The position numbers were made by a program, and so were the translations under genes. A stretch of DNA of 64,000 bases from Podarcis raffonei (taxonomy: Eukaryota > Chordata > Lepidosauria > Squamata > Lacertidae): contig NC_070614.1 in assembly GCF_027172205.1 (NCBI RefSeq), positions 48,858,001-48,922,000 on the forward strand, written 5' to 3'. Below the pieces are notes generated by a model, which saw only the letters and a program-made list of their open reading frames with translations, was not told where the DNA came from and did not search any database. Shown piece by piece: positions 11,701 through 22,130 of this stretch. Numbering within the stretch: the first letter of the stretch is position 1; every line of letters starts with the position of its first letter.

Positions 11701-12193
11701 TTAAAGCTTTCATTAAGGATTTACACCCTCTAGCTACAGATTAAAAATGTTTGCCAGAGAATTCAGCAGAAAATAATCAGCACTAAATGGTGTCATAAAT
11801 GTTGTTCATCAATTATGTCTAAACTTAATAGCTGTTGCCTCTCCCTTTCTCTCATACTTTCCCCACCCCAAAACTTAAAAAGACAAAGGGACCGGTCTCC
11901 GTGAGAACCTCTATCGCGCCAACCATAAAGAAAGCAGCCTTCAGCGAGCGCAGACAATCCTCACCGGCATGGTCATAGGGCTCAATGCAAGTGAAGTTTC
12001 TGTCCAGTGGGTGAAGACTGGCCTCCTTGAAGGTCGCCATGTGAATCCCCGAGTCTTGAAGGGCAGCATCAAGGATTCCCTCTTGGCCCTCAGCCAGGTG
12101 GTAGTCCCCTACTCTGACTGGAACAACAGCACTTCATACTCCTGTACGTTTACCCGCACAGCAGGCACCGTGGAGAACCAACCAGAGGCCTGA
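8709..12193 (+). CDS. Secreted two-domain Ig C1-like protein, copy A
   Basis: Four exons join without a stop: 8709-8790, 8934-9002, 10563-10811 and 11883-12193, all junctions phase 1, giving 236 residues. Exon 1 is a signal peptide with likely cleavage after SSQA. Exons 2 and 3 form an Ig C1-like domain (FVCTVAGSVPEGMMVTWQ, then a second Cys in FVCRLSLPES). Exon 4 resembles a heavy-chain constant domain (EVSVQWVKTG, then SDWNNSTSYSCTF). The usual first Cys of domain 2 is Gly (ILTGMV). There is no membrane segment; sequons occur at NAS and NST in domain 2. Exon 3 is 30 bases longer than in the other copies. AATAAA lies at 12304. I do not recognise the family and infer only a secreted, possibly immune-related protein. 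Exon 2 may be a cassette, since skipping it keeps the frame. Confidence 0.62.
9240..10268 (+). repeat. LINE 3' relic plus CR1-like tail in intron 2 of gene A
   Basis: Degraded frames here (YWVWASTIKYWLHFH, RTFILVRLNVFPSAF, then VEHILFYCPFYNLL) look like the C-terminal, zinc-finger-like end of a non-LTR retrotransposon. The same family recurs at 46648. A CR1-like tail (GGGGTTGGACTAGATGA) follows at about 10205. The relic is shared by all units at 13300, 16000, 25650 and 32620, so it predates the duplications. Confidence 0.6.
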
Positions 12194-12303
12194 GGAGAAA
12201 TCCCATGGTGAAAAGTGATGCAAGCCCCATCCTCATCATCACCACCTCCTCAGCCTCTCCCAGATTCAATAATTTCCATGTATCCATGTTTGGCCTAAGG
12301 CTG

Positions 12304-12309
12304 AATAAA
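12304..12309 (+). terminator. Polyadenylation signal of gene A
   Basis: AATAAA lies about 110 bases after the stop codon of gene A. Equivalent signals occur after genes D (28128) and E (35148). Confidence 0.55.
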
Positions 12310-12399
12310 AGTGAGCAAACTCACAGATATCTCTTGATGTGATCACTTGATTGAGGTGGTGGGTGGGTTCTGAAAGAAGCGGGGAATGGATAAATCTCC

Positions 12400-13280
12400 T
12401 TGCAAAATCATGTTGAAGTTTGATTATTGTAGAAGCATAGTGTGTTTAGCACATAACCATGAAGTTCATTGGGGGAGCTTTTGGCTAGTCACTGTCTCTT
12501 AGCCTATCCTTCCTCACCCCGGTTTAGACTCTAACCAAGCAAAGATTTTTGTGTCTTTCCGCCCCCCCCCCAGCAGAGCATGTCCTATAAAAGGAAAGGG
12601 GAGTGGAGTGACAACAATTCATTTTGCTGACCAGTGTCTTCTGGCTGTTGATCATGTTTACCCAGCATCAGTTGACCTAGATGAACAGGTGGTGCAGTTC
12701 TGTTGGAGGCAGATTTTCACATCCTTGCTCTGGTGGTCCAGTCCACACATTAAGGAGCTACGTAGCTAGCTGAGATTCCTGCTTTGCAGGGGGTTGGACT
12801 AGATGACCCTTTGGACCCTTCCAACTCAATAATTCCACGATTCAAGGTAAAGAAAATATGCATGGGAAAGAGGGTCAGAGAGAAGGAGAATCACAGGGGT
12901 GTAGAGACGAACGGATGGCAGACAAAAGCAAGAAGTGAAGGACTAGATGGAAAGCAGAGGTTTTAATCCAAGGCATTTCTTCAGAATGCTGTTCTGAATG
13001 TCGGCGGTGGGGAGGAAAAACCCTCCTCCCACCGCAAGCCCCGGGAACAGAGGTGAAGCGCAGCGCGCCTTCCCCTCTGTTCCCATACCTGTCCTGAAGG
13101 CTTGCGGTGGGGAGAAAAGCCCTTCTCCGCACCGCCAGCCTGGCAAGCGGTCTCCATAGGAACGCATTAATTGATTTTCAATGCATTCCTATGGGAAACC
13201 GTGCTTCGCAAGACAAAAAACTCGCAAGAAGAAAAAACTCGCAGAACAAATTAATTTCGTCTTGCGAGGCACCACTGTAC
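12400..13280. repeat. Mixed repeats between gene A and pseudogene B
   Basis: About 12640-12960 repeats intron material and the CR1-like tail found elsewhere in the array. About 12990-13276 is GC-rich and palindromic and ends in GGCACCACTG with TA at 13277-13278, the TA-flanked DNA element also seen at 1-140. No gene is visible. Confidence 0.55.
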
Positions 13281-15990
13281 AGGGAGCGCAGCTATCATCA
13301 ACCCTTGACCGAAGAACTGGTACAGTCCTATCTGGGATGGTCTTCCTCTTCCACCGAGCGTGCAGCTTAGGGAGCGAAGCACATGAAACAGGGGGGCACC
13401 TGCCTAGCCAGCCAGGTCAGCCAGATCAGCCCTGGCGATCAATGAGGTGACAGATGTCTCAGTCGGATCACCCTCACATCCGTCTTGAGACGTCTCCTGG
13501 GGCTCCCAAGTTCAATCATGTATGAGACAATGTGTGCAGAACTAGGAATACACACGATGGAATAATGGGGTTGGGCTAGCACTATAAAATACTGGTTGCA
13601 TTTCCATTTTGTTGCCAGCATTTGAGTCTACTCTCCGACGGACTCACGGACTCTGATAAATCCAGAAGTTCCAACTCTTACATAGAGGAAAATCAGATCT
13701 ATTGGTATTGACTTGGAATCCTTGTATAATTTGAGTGAGCAATATATTTATTGCAATAGTCAAACCAGATTAAGGTACATTGGGGGGGAAAGCAACAAGT
13801 CAGGTGTAAATAAAATTTGCTCCCCCGAGATAACAGGGTTACATATCTCAAAAATAATAAATTCTGTCCAACTCAGGACCTTTATCTTAGCCCGACTGAA
13901 TGTTTTCCCTTCAGCTTTTGCCAATGGCAGATTTTTAAACATCCCCAGAAATGATAGACATTGTGGATGTTCTTTGAATGTGCCGGACATTGTAGAACAT
14001 ATCCTTTCCTAATGTCCATTTTACAACCTGCTACGCGAACGCATGCTATACCCCCCCTTTTTGGGCACAATGAAAATATCTGATTAACCCGGAATTAACT
14101 GCATGGGGGGGGCTGAGGTTTTGTTAATAGTATCTCTTGGAGTGCTAAATGGCACTATTTAGCGGGAAGAAATCCCAGTGAAATTCCTCATCATTATATA
14201 TTCTACATGGCTGCTTATTTGTATATATTTTAAATGTTTTAGGATGTTTTAGGATGCCCTATATTTGTAATACCTAGAAAAGTTTTGATGAAGAAAGTAA
14301 GTAAGCATTACAGGGGGTTGGACTAGATGAGCATTGGGGTCCCTTCCAATTCTGGAATTCTATGATTCCACGAAAAGAGAATATGCATGGGAAAGAGGGT
14401 CAGAGAGAAGGAAAATCACAGGGGTGTAGAGAAGAACAGAGAAAAGCAAGACTGGAAGGAGATGAAAAGCAGAGGTTTTAACCTACGGCATTTATTCATT
14501 TGCTGATTTTTAAATCATTTCTAAGCTGCTTAAATCTTCAACAGTGCACTAAGCAACATAAAAACTGTAAAGCAATATAACCCCCCCCCCATAAAAACAG
14601 TAATATAAAGTCATTAAAAAACCAGGAATTTCATCTGTCTGTCTATCTATTTTGTTCCCTTAGGTGTAATATTGGGGTGCATTGCCTCTGGCTCTGTCCC
14701 CGAAGGCATGATGATTACATGGCAGGCAGTTAGCCAATCAGATAACACCTCCGGCATCATAAGTGCACGCACTGGTAGCACAGCAAACCTCAGCGTTGTA
14801 GACCAAATCATTGCGGTGGTGAACTACATCGTCTGTCGATTAACCGTCCCTGAGTACGAAACAAATGTTAATGAACCTGAAGGTAAAAACTCTCAACACA
14901 GTTGGGACTTAGTTTTCCTTTGAAAAGCATGGTTTGGGAGCTGGATGGTTGTTTCCAGATTGCTTAACATCCTCTCAGGGACTGACCATTTCAAGATTGC
15001 TTCCTCCTTAATTCAGAAATTTATTTCTGCTTTCCATTATGGCCTGTTGAGATAAGACTTTCCCCACCAGTTGCCATGATATCGGTGCTAGTATTGACTA
15101 GAGACACAACTTGAAACTGCAATCAGTCCGGTGGAGGTCTGAACAGTAATTCTCCTCTTGTCTCTGCAGAAAGGTTTTCACCGTTCTTGAACAATACTAA
15201 ATGCATGTTTTTATAAGAAAGTAACAATGGGAGAAGGAAAGGAAAGAATGTGTACCCTGCAGGGGCCAAGGTGCCTCCCACAATAATTTCCACCCCCATT
15301 AAAAACCATTCCCAACTCCAGCCAAGGATCCTTGTAACCTTCATCTGCCTGTTGATCATGTTTACCCAGCATAGGGTGACCTAGATGAACAGATGGTGCC
15401 CTTCTATTGGAGGCAGATTTTTATATCCTTGCCCTGGTGGCCAAGTCCACACATTTAAGGAGCTCCGTACTTAGTTAGCTGCTCCAGGAGCAACTGTGCA
15501 CAGATGGTATCATTGGATATGGGAACTTTTTAGATATCCTTGGTTTTCAAACCCAGCCTATACACCAATACCTTCTCTGGGAAGGCTGGGATGCTTTTTG
15601 TGCTGGGCGCTTTCTTTATATATGTTGGGGGAAGGAGCTGTGTAAATATTCCTGGAATCTCCACTATCCCACCGTGTCCTCATCCAGCTCAAGGAAGCCC
15701 CATGTATGTGCCACAGATCTTCCTACTCAGGTCCACACACACAAGAACTTCAGTTAAATCCCCTTTGCTCCTTTAAAGTTTCTGTCCAGTGGGTGAAGAC
15801 TGGCCTCCTTGAAGGTCACCATGTGAATCCCCAAATCTTGAAGGGCAGCATCAAGGATTCCCTCTTGGCCGTCAGCCAGGTGGTAGTCCCCTACTCTGAC
15901 TGGAACAACAGCACTTCATACTCCTGTACGTTTACCCTCACAGCAGGCACCGTGGAGCCCACCAGAGGCGCAGCTATCATCAACCCTTGA
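13281..15990 (+). pseudogene. Ig-like family pseudogene B
   Basis: There is no signal exon or exon 2. Exon 3 (14664-14882) is open with both splice sites and encodes an Ig domain half containing GSVPEGMMITWQ. Exon 4 is truncated: its first part, including the acceptor, is deleted, and sequence resumes at about 15777 with VSVQWVKTG. The 3' end is fused into the next unit within the codons after GTVEP at about 15967. The unit looks like a duplicated 3' portion that lost its promoter end. Confidence 0.7.
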
Positions 15991-17436
15991 CCAAAGAACT
16001 GGTACAGTCCTATCTGGGATGGTCTTCCTCTTCCACCGAGCGTGCAGCTTAGGGAGCGAAGCACATGAAACAGGGGGGCACCTGCCTAGCCAGCCAGGTC
16101 AGTCAGATCAGCCCTGGCGATCAATGGGGTGACAGATGTCTCAGTCGGATCACCCTCGCATCCGTCTTGAGACGTCTCCGGGGGCTCCCAAGTTCAATCA
16201 TGTATGAGACAATGTGTGCAGAACTAGGAATTCACACGATGGAATATTGGGTGTGGGCTAGCACTATAAAATACTGGTTGCATTTCCATTTTGTTGGCAA
16301 CCTTACACAGGAGCTCTTACATAGGAAAATCAGATCTATTGGTATTCAGATCAGATCTTCAAACCCTTGTATAATTTGAGTGAGCGATATATTTATTGCA
16401 ATAATCAAAACAGATTTAGGTAAATTGGGGGGAAACAACATTAAGTCAGGTGTAAATAAAATTTGCTCCCCCGAGATAACAGGGTCACATATCTCAAAAT
16501 TAATAATTTCCCCCGAGATAACAGGGTCACATATCTCAAAATTATTAATTTCTGTCCAACTCAGGACCTTTATCTTAGCCCAGCTGAATGTTTTTCCTTC
16601 AGCTTTTGTCAAGGGCAGATTTTTAAACATCCCCAGAAATGATAGACATTGCGGATGTTCTTTGAATGTGCCAGTCACTGCAGAACATATCCTTTTCTCC
16701 TGTCCATTTTACAACCTGCTACGCAAACGCATGCTACTCCCCCCCCCCCTTTTTTTGGCTAGTCAAAAATCACGGCACAATGAAAATATCCGATTCTATC
16801 TGTCTGACATTAACCCGGAATTAACTGCAAGAGGGGCTGAGGTTTTGTTAATAATATCTCTTGGAGTGCTAAATGGCACTATTTAGCGGGAAGAAATCCC
16901 AATGAAGTTCCTCATCATTATATAATTTACATGGCTGTTTATTTGTATATATTTTAAATGTTTTAGGATGCCCTATATTTGTAATGCCTAGAAAAGTTTT
17001 GATGAAGGAAGTAAGTAAGCATTACAGGGGGTTGGACTAGATGAGCATTGGGGTCCCTTCCAATTCTAGAATTCTATGATTCCACGAAAAGAGAATATGC
17101 ATGGGAAAGAGGGTCGGAGAGAAGGAAAATCACAGGGGTGTAGAGAAGAACAGATGGCAGACAAAAGCACGACTGGAAGGACGGAGATGAAAAGCAGAGG
17201 TTTTAACCTACGGCATTTATTCATTTGCTGATTTTTAAACCCTAACCCTAACCCTGTCTGTCTATCTATCTATTTTGTTCCCTTAAGTGCAATATTGGTG
17301 TGGCTCTGTCCCCGAAGGCATGATGATTATGTGACTGGCAGGTGGCCAATCAGGTAACACCTCCAACTTCATAAGTGCACGCACTGGTAGCACAGCATAC
17401 CTCACCGTTGCACAACTTGTCGTTTCACAGGTGGGA
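15967..17436 (+). pseudogene. Ig-like family pseudogene C
   Basis: This unit starts at the junction with B and carries the LINE relic and CR1-like tail. Its exon 3 remnant (about 17288-17436) contains an in-frame stop and deletions and lacks the first Cys region; exon 4 is absent. The intron just before exon 3 has lost about 100 bases, replaced by short telomere-like repeats (17237-17254). Confidence 0.7.
17237..17254. repeat. Short interstitial telomere-like repeat
   Basis: Almost three CCCTAA units sit exactly at a deletion junction relative to the sister units. In those units the sequence continues from ATTTTTAAA for about 100 bases before the GTCT repeat. Confidence 0.7.
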
Positions 17437-17666
17437 GGGGGCAAAGAGAGAGAGGACAAAGTTAAGCCACGCAGGCAAATCCTGAAGTTGGGTTAAAAAG
17501 AAACAGGGTGGAGAGCTTCCTTGTTCTCTGGCTCTCGGCAAGCAGCCTTGGCTGGGTCTCCCTAACCGGTGGCCTCCGCTTGCTCTACATGGGCGATTTG
17601 GTGGGTGGGGGAGGACACACACGCCTGCATGGTCTAAGCAGGGTGACAGGCACCCATTGCTTAAGG

Positions 17667-18463
17667 CAGTGGTTCTCAGCCAGTGTGCCGTGACACCCTG
17701 AGGTGCCTTGGATTGTGGTCAGGGGTGCCGCGGGCAACACTGGCCTCTGTCCCTCTTTCCTTCCCTCCCCCCTATGATGTCCTCTCACATTTCTGACTCT
17801 CAAAGTCGGGCACAGCTGTTTGTTGCAACCCTAATACAAGCGAAAGCTGCCCCTGGGGCTGGCCATTGGGTGCTGGTTGCCAGGAGGTGAGGCAGCCTTG
17901 AAGTAAGCAAGCAAGCGGGCAAGGAGCCAAGCCGGCCAGTCTGCCAGCCATTGCTGTTGGGAATGGACAGACAAGTGGGAAGCTGGGCAGGCAGGCAGGC
18001 ACCATGCTGGCTTTTATTGTGCTTGCTGTATGCAATGCCTGCCTGGAAGCTGAGTGCCCAGTCCTGAAGGGGAGCCTTTCTTCCATGCAGGCCTGGCAGG
18101 GCCCACTGCTGCCATTGCTGCTGTCTGGGTAAGATGCTGGCCTCACTTTCACCTTTGGCCAGTTTCCGTTGAGCCACCAAGTCTGGGGACATCTTCTTCC
18201 CAGGCCCCCATGGGGCTGTGTGAGGAGGCGCCTCTCTTTAGGGCAGGAAGGGGGCAGCTCTGAGACCAGGAGCGGCACCAGCGGCTACCCAGAGTTCTCC
18301 CTAAGAGAGGAGATAGGAGAGGAGGCTGAGGGAAAAAGGGTGAGAAGCTGCCAGCTCTGCAGGCAAGGGTGACATAAATGGGCTTCTGAGCCCCACAGGG
18401 GTGCCGCAGAAAGAATGCAGTTGGTCAAGGGAGCCATGGACTCAAAAAAGTTGAAAACCTCTG
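17667..18463. mobile_element. Non-autonomous hAT-type DNA transposon
   Basis: The ends are CAGTGGTTCTCA and, reverse-complemented, CAGAGGTTTTCA, flanked by eight-base near-identical duplications GCTTAAGG and GCTTAAAG. An eight-base target and CAG-type ends fit hAT/Charlie-like elements. Open frames inside it show no transposase and look random. Confidence 0.75.
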
Positions 18464-18471
18464 GCTTAAAG

Positions 18472-19035
18472 AGAAGGCTCAAAGAAGGAGAGGTTGGATG
18501 TGTAGGGAAAGGGCGTGAGACACAGTGTCTCTTCATCTGTGGGGAGCAAACAGTTCGTTTTCTCTTTCTCTCTCCTCTTCTGCTTACTTTAGCCAGTGTG
18601 TAAAAAGTAAGCAAATGCTCATGTATTAATGCATTAATGGGAGTTTTTTCTGGTTAAACGGAGGAATGTGTTGCGTTTTAAAGCATCCCGAGGCTCTTTG
18701 TTGATGCTGCAAACAGGGTGACTTCTCTGGAAATAAACGGCGTAGTACATTATTACTGACTTAAGTGCAAATTTAAGATACCAGAAAATGCAAAGGAAGA
18801 CAATGTGCCTTGATTTTTATTAGTCCCCTCATTGCTTTCCTTTTTGTGAAGGGCTTGGAGAACAGGTTGAGGTTTTTAACTGCCGGTAAACCTGGTGTAC
18901 ATGCGAGATGTGTACCCTTTTCTTGCACATGAAAGTCTTGTGACCAGTGTCTGACGATCGTTGTGACTTGGCATCTGGCAAAGAATGAGATGATCCTTGG
19001 ACTGTTCCTTGCCTTTTGCTCTGCTGCATGCTAAT
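18472..19035. other. No recognisable feature
   Basis: I see no gene, exon or clear repeat in this stretch. Confidence 0.4.
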
Positions 19036-19205
19036 TCTGCTAGATTGGTATCAAATATTAATAAAGAAATATTTGTTTTGGAACCAAGGGACCTTTCCCT
19101 TGGAAATGACTATCCCAATCTTCTTTAGAGGACAAGATGCAGAATTAGCAAAACAGAGAAGGAACACTCTGACCTTACACCTCCGCTGCCTTGTGACTAG
19201 ACTCA
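19036..19205 (-). pseudogene. Diverged relic of Ig-like family exon 2
   Basis: On the minus strand this encodes GIVISKGKVPWFQNKYFFINI, related to exon 2 of the intact genes. The donor GTAAGT is lost, and deletions join it to sequence found upstream of the promoter in other units. It is older than the other copies. Confidence 0.55.
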
Positions 19206-19749
19206 TTTGTGAGAAAGGAATAACATACACGTCAACTGTCCTGAAGTTTCTGAGGCTGCCTTGAAAGCAATTAAATACAAAAAACATGGCGTGTATGTAT
19301 AAGCTAAAGCAAAATAACAAAATGTACACGGAAAGGCTGATTTGAAAATTTAATTTATGGGAACGGCAGTGTATTCAGCATCAAATGTCTGTTGGTTACC
19401 CCTGAAACACACCTTAAAGGTATGCTGTTACCATTCATACTGGAAATGTTGCCAAATACCGCTTATGTAAATGTTACCATACAAATGCCCATAAAAGGGG
19501 TTAAGCTGATTAAACAACCTTTAAGTATAAGAACTCAGGTCAAGATGTGAATTTAGACCTGAAGGAATCATTGTCTTTGAAGGGTACCTTTATATATAAG
19601 GTTCCCTTGGTCGTAATCTATGTTCAATATTTACAATACAACTTTTATTCTATTGATGGAATTGATTATTTATTTGAGCAGGGTCTCATTGTTTTAAAAA
19701 TGTTTATACATCGTATATTGAACAGACAGCAATATTTTGTGTGTGTTTG
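19206..19749. other. No recognisable feature
   Basis: The stretch is AT-rich with no convincing exon. Parts of 19330-19430 resemble the region near 2200-2330 of the inverted unit, so it may be an older, diverged array remnant. Confidence 0.35.
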
Positions 19750-19754
19750 GCTTT

Positions 19755-20269
19755 TGTCAGGTCTGCAGGCATGCACGGAAGTTTCCGATAAGAATTAATG
19801 AGTCTCCGACAGGTTTATAGTCCATTTATTTACAATAACACACAGAGAGTGGCATCGAGCCAACTTCTCTCAAGACATCCATTGCTCAGTCTGAATCTCC
19901 TGCCCTTCTGCAGCAGGATGAGCCAGTTCCCCATCATCCTGCCCCTGTGCTTCCGTTGCTCCTTAACCCTTTCCTGCCTCCTAATCCGAGGGGAAGGAGC
20001 AGCATCACCGCTGCTCTCAGAGGCAGAGCCTTCCAGACGCTCCCTCCCTCCTGGTTACCTAGCAAAGTTATCAGGGCTGTCTATTTCTCTCAACCTCCTA
20101 CTGTGATACTTCTGAATCTGCTATTCTCCCTGTTACTGGGAATCTTGAAGGAAGGGGGCCCCAGGTCTTCTCTTCCTCCTCTGTTAAAGGCTGCTTTGTC
20201 TGGGACTGTCTTTCTTCCTGGTCAGAGTCAGACCAGTCTCTGGCATCCAATGCTGGCCAGCCCCTGACA
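19755..20269 (-). mobile_element. Solo LTR of an LTR retroelement
   Basis: The 515-base element has TGTCAGG and CCTGACA ends and is flanked by perfect five-base duplications GCTTT (19750-19754 and 20270-20274). The same insertion exists in the inverted unit at 2339, so it predates that duplication. Fossil; no coding region remains. Confidence 0.75.
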
Positions 20270-20357
20270 GCTTTACAGCAATACACTGAGGAAGGAAGTA
20301 TTTGGAAACAGGTGTTTCATGCTAGCTACTCCATGTTTTTTGCTCATTAGCATTTGT

Positions 20358-20462
20358 TTGACTAAACTGCGGGAGACAGTGGAAGACAGAGGTGCCCAGC
20401 GTGCTCTGGTCCATGGGGTCACGAAGAGTCGGACTCGACTAAACGACTAAACAACAACAACA
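20358..20462 (+). mobile_element. RTE/BovB LINE 3' tail
   Basis: The segment contains CATGGGGTCACGAAGAGTCG and ends in AACGACTAAACAACAACAA, the characteristic end of BovB retrotransposons, which are shared by squamates and ruminants through horizontal transfer. It is absent from the equivalent place in the inverted unit, so it is a later insertion. Confidence 0.75.
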
Positions 20463-22080
20463 CACTACCATTCACATAAAATGAATTTTCAAGTCAGACT
20501 TTTTGTGCATGTTTTGATTTGTTTTGTTTTGTTTTTGTTTCTTGCTTTATGGAAGCAATTAACCCATCACGGATTCTTCCTTAAGCTGGTCTTAAAGAGG
20601 CAATGGGCTTGCAGCTACCTTTCACTTTGTAGCGTAGCTGCAATTTAGCCCACGTCCCTTTGAAGAGTCACTTGGCTCCCCATCTTCCCTGGGCGCTAAC
20701 TTGACATTGAGATTGGGAAGGGGGCTTGACCTCATGATGCACACAAGGTGATAAGAGGGTGTCACTGGCCATACACTGAAAGATTGTCAGTCAACTACCC
20801 TGCATGAGGGGATACGGGGTGGGCTGTCTGCGTAAACATGTGTCTTGCGGGGCACCCCCATATCCCATTTACACTGAGGAGCCCCACCCCTGGTCTTCTG
20901 TAGAGATTTGAAGTGTCAGAGAATCTAAGAGATAATAATCAGCGCTCCTGCCAAACTGCAAGCCTCCATGATTCTCTGGGGAGAAACCATGACATTTAAA
21001 CCTTTGCAGGGATTGTAACCTGGATATAAAAGAGAGAGGCGTTAGAATTACTGAGGAGGCTTACAGATTCATTTTTAAAGCAGTTTTTCTACCACTACTG
21101 ATGAATGTGAATGTTACAAGACAGGGCCTCCTCTACTCCTTGGGGAACATGTGTCATTGAGAGGAGCAATATTTCCTGACCAGAAAGCAGAATGCAGGTA
21201 GATTCTGGGAAAGCCTCATGTAGTTTCAGATAATATGATCAACGAGTTGGGATAAAGTTTGGGGACGTCTTGCTGCTGTGAAGCTGGTGTGAAAAATAAA
21301 GAAAGGAGGCACATCCTTCGTAATAACCCTGCCATGCTGAATACATCAGTTGCTTAAAGCATGGTGCTGATAGGGCCCAGGTGGAGTTCCCACCAGCTCC
21401 TGCACTTTGAATTGGCCAATGAGAGGCCTGCTCAGCTGAGAGGGGATGCCTCGCTGCTGAAAGGCCATTGGCTGCCCACCTGCCAGGGCAGAACAGAGCC
21501 TGTTCAGTCTCTTGCTGCACTGGTTTTAATTAAAAAGACAGGCCCAAAGAAACCAGTCTCCTTTCAAAATCCTTGAACGTTAAACAAGAAAGTGGTGGTG
21601 CCGGCTGCAGAGAGAACCAATTCCTTGCAAGTGCAGAACATACCTTACGTAGCACTGGTAAAAGTGCCAGTTCACATATAGGGATGTTGTACATGAATAA
21701 GGGGCTCAGACAAACATTAGCCAATCAGTGCTCCCTCATCACAAGGCAGCAGAGAATTAAGGTCACAATGTTCCTTCTCCATTTTGCCAATTCTGCATCT
21801 TGTCCTCTAAAGAAGATAAGGGAAGAAGATTATATATTTTGTGTTCTCATGTTGTACTTTGATGTTCTGAACTGCCTGTGATCAGCTAATGAAGGGTGGT
21901 ATACAAATTAAATAATAACAATAGGCGAACTTCCCCATAGCTATTAGGATTTCCCACAAATCCCAATTACACTCAAGTTTCTGGAAGGACTTTCTGAGAA
22001 CCTCACAGAATAGCCTCTTCTTGAATTGTCTGGGTGGAGCTACTGATGGGAAACATATCTCACCGTAGTCTCCCAGGATA
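20463..22080 (+). repeat. Upstream part of array unit D
   Basis: This matches 650-2300 in inverted orientation; its 21224-22080 part also matches 7801-8658. No exon is visible. It leads into the gene D promoter. Confidence 0.7.
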
Positions 22081-22081
22081 C

Positions 22082-22089
22082 TATATAAG
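22082..22089 (+). promoter_or_regulatory. TATA box of Ig-like gene D
   Basis: TATATAAG lies 49 bases before the ATG at 22131, in the same setting as gene A. Confidence 0.6.
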
Positions 22090-22130
22090 CAGGCCTGGTA
22101 GCCCACATGCCATTCACACTGAATCCTAAA

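Noticed and set aside
17772-18278. Minus-strand open frames within the hAT element as a transposase
   Set aside because: No transposase motif is visible and the element is too short; composition explains the open frames.
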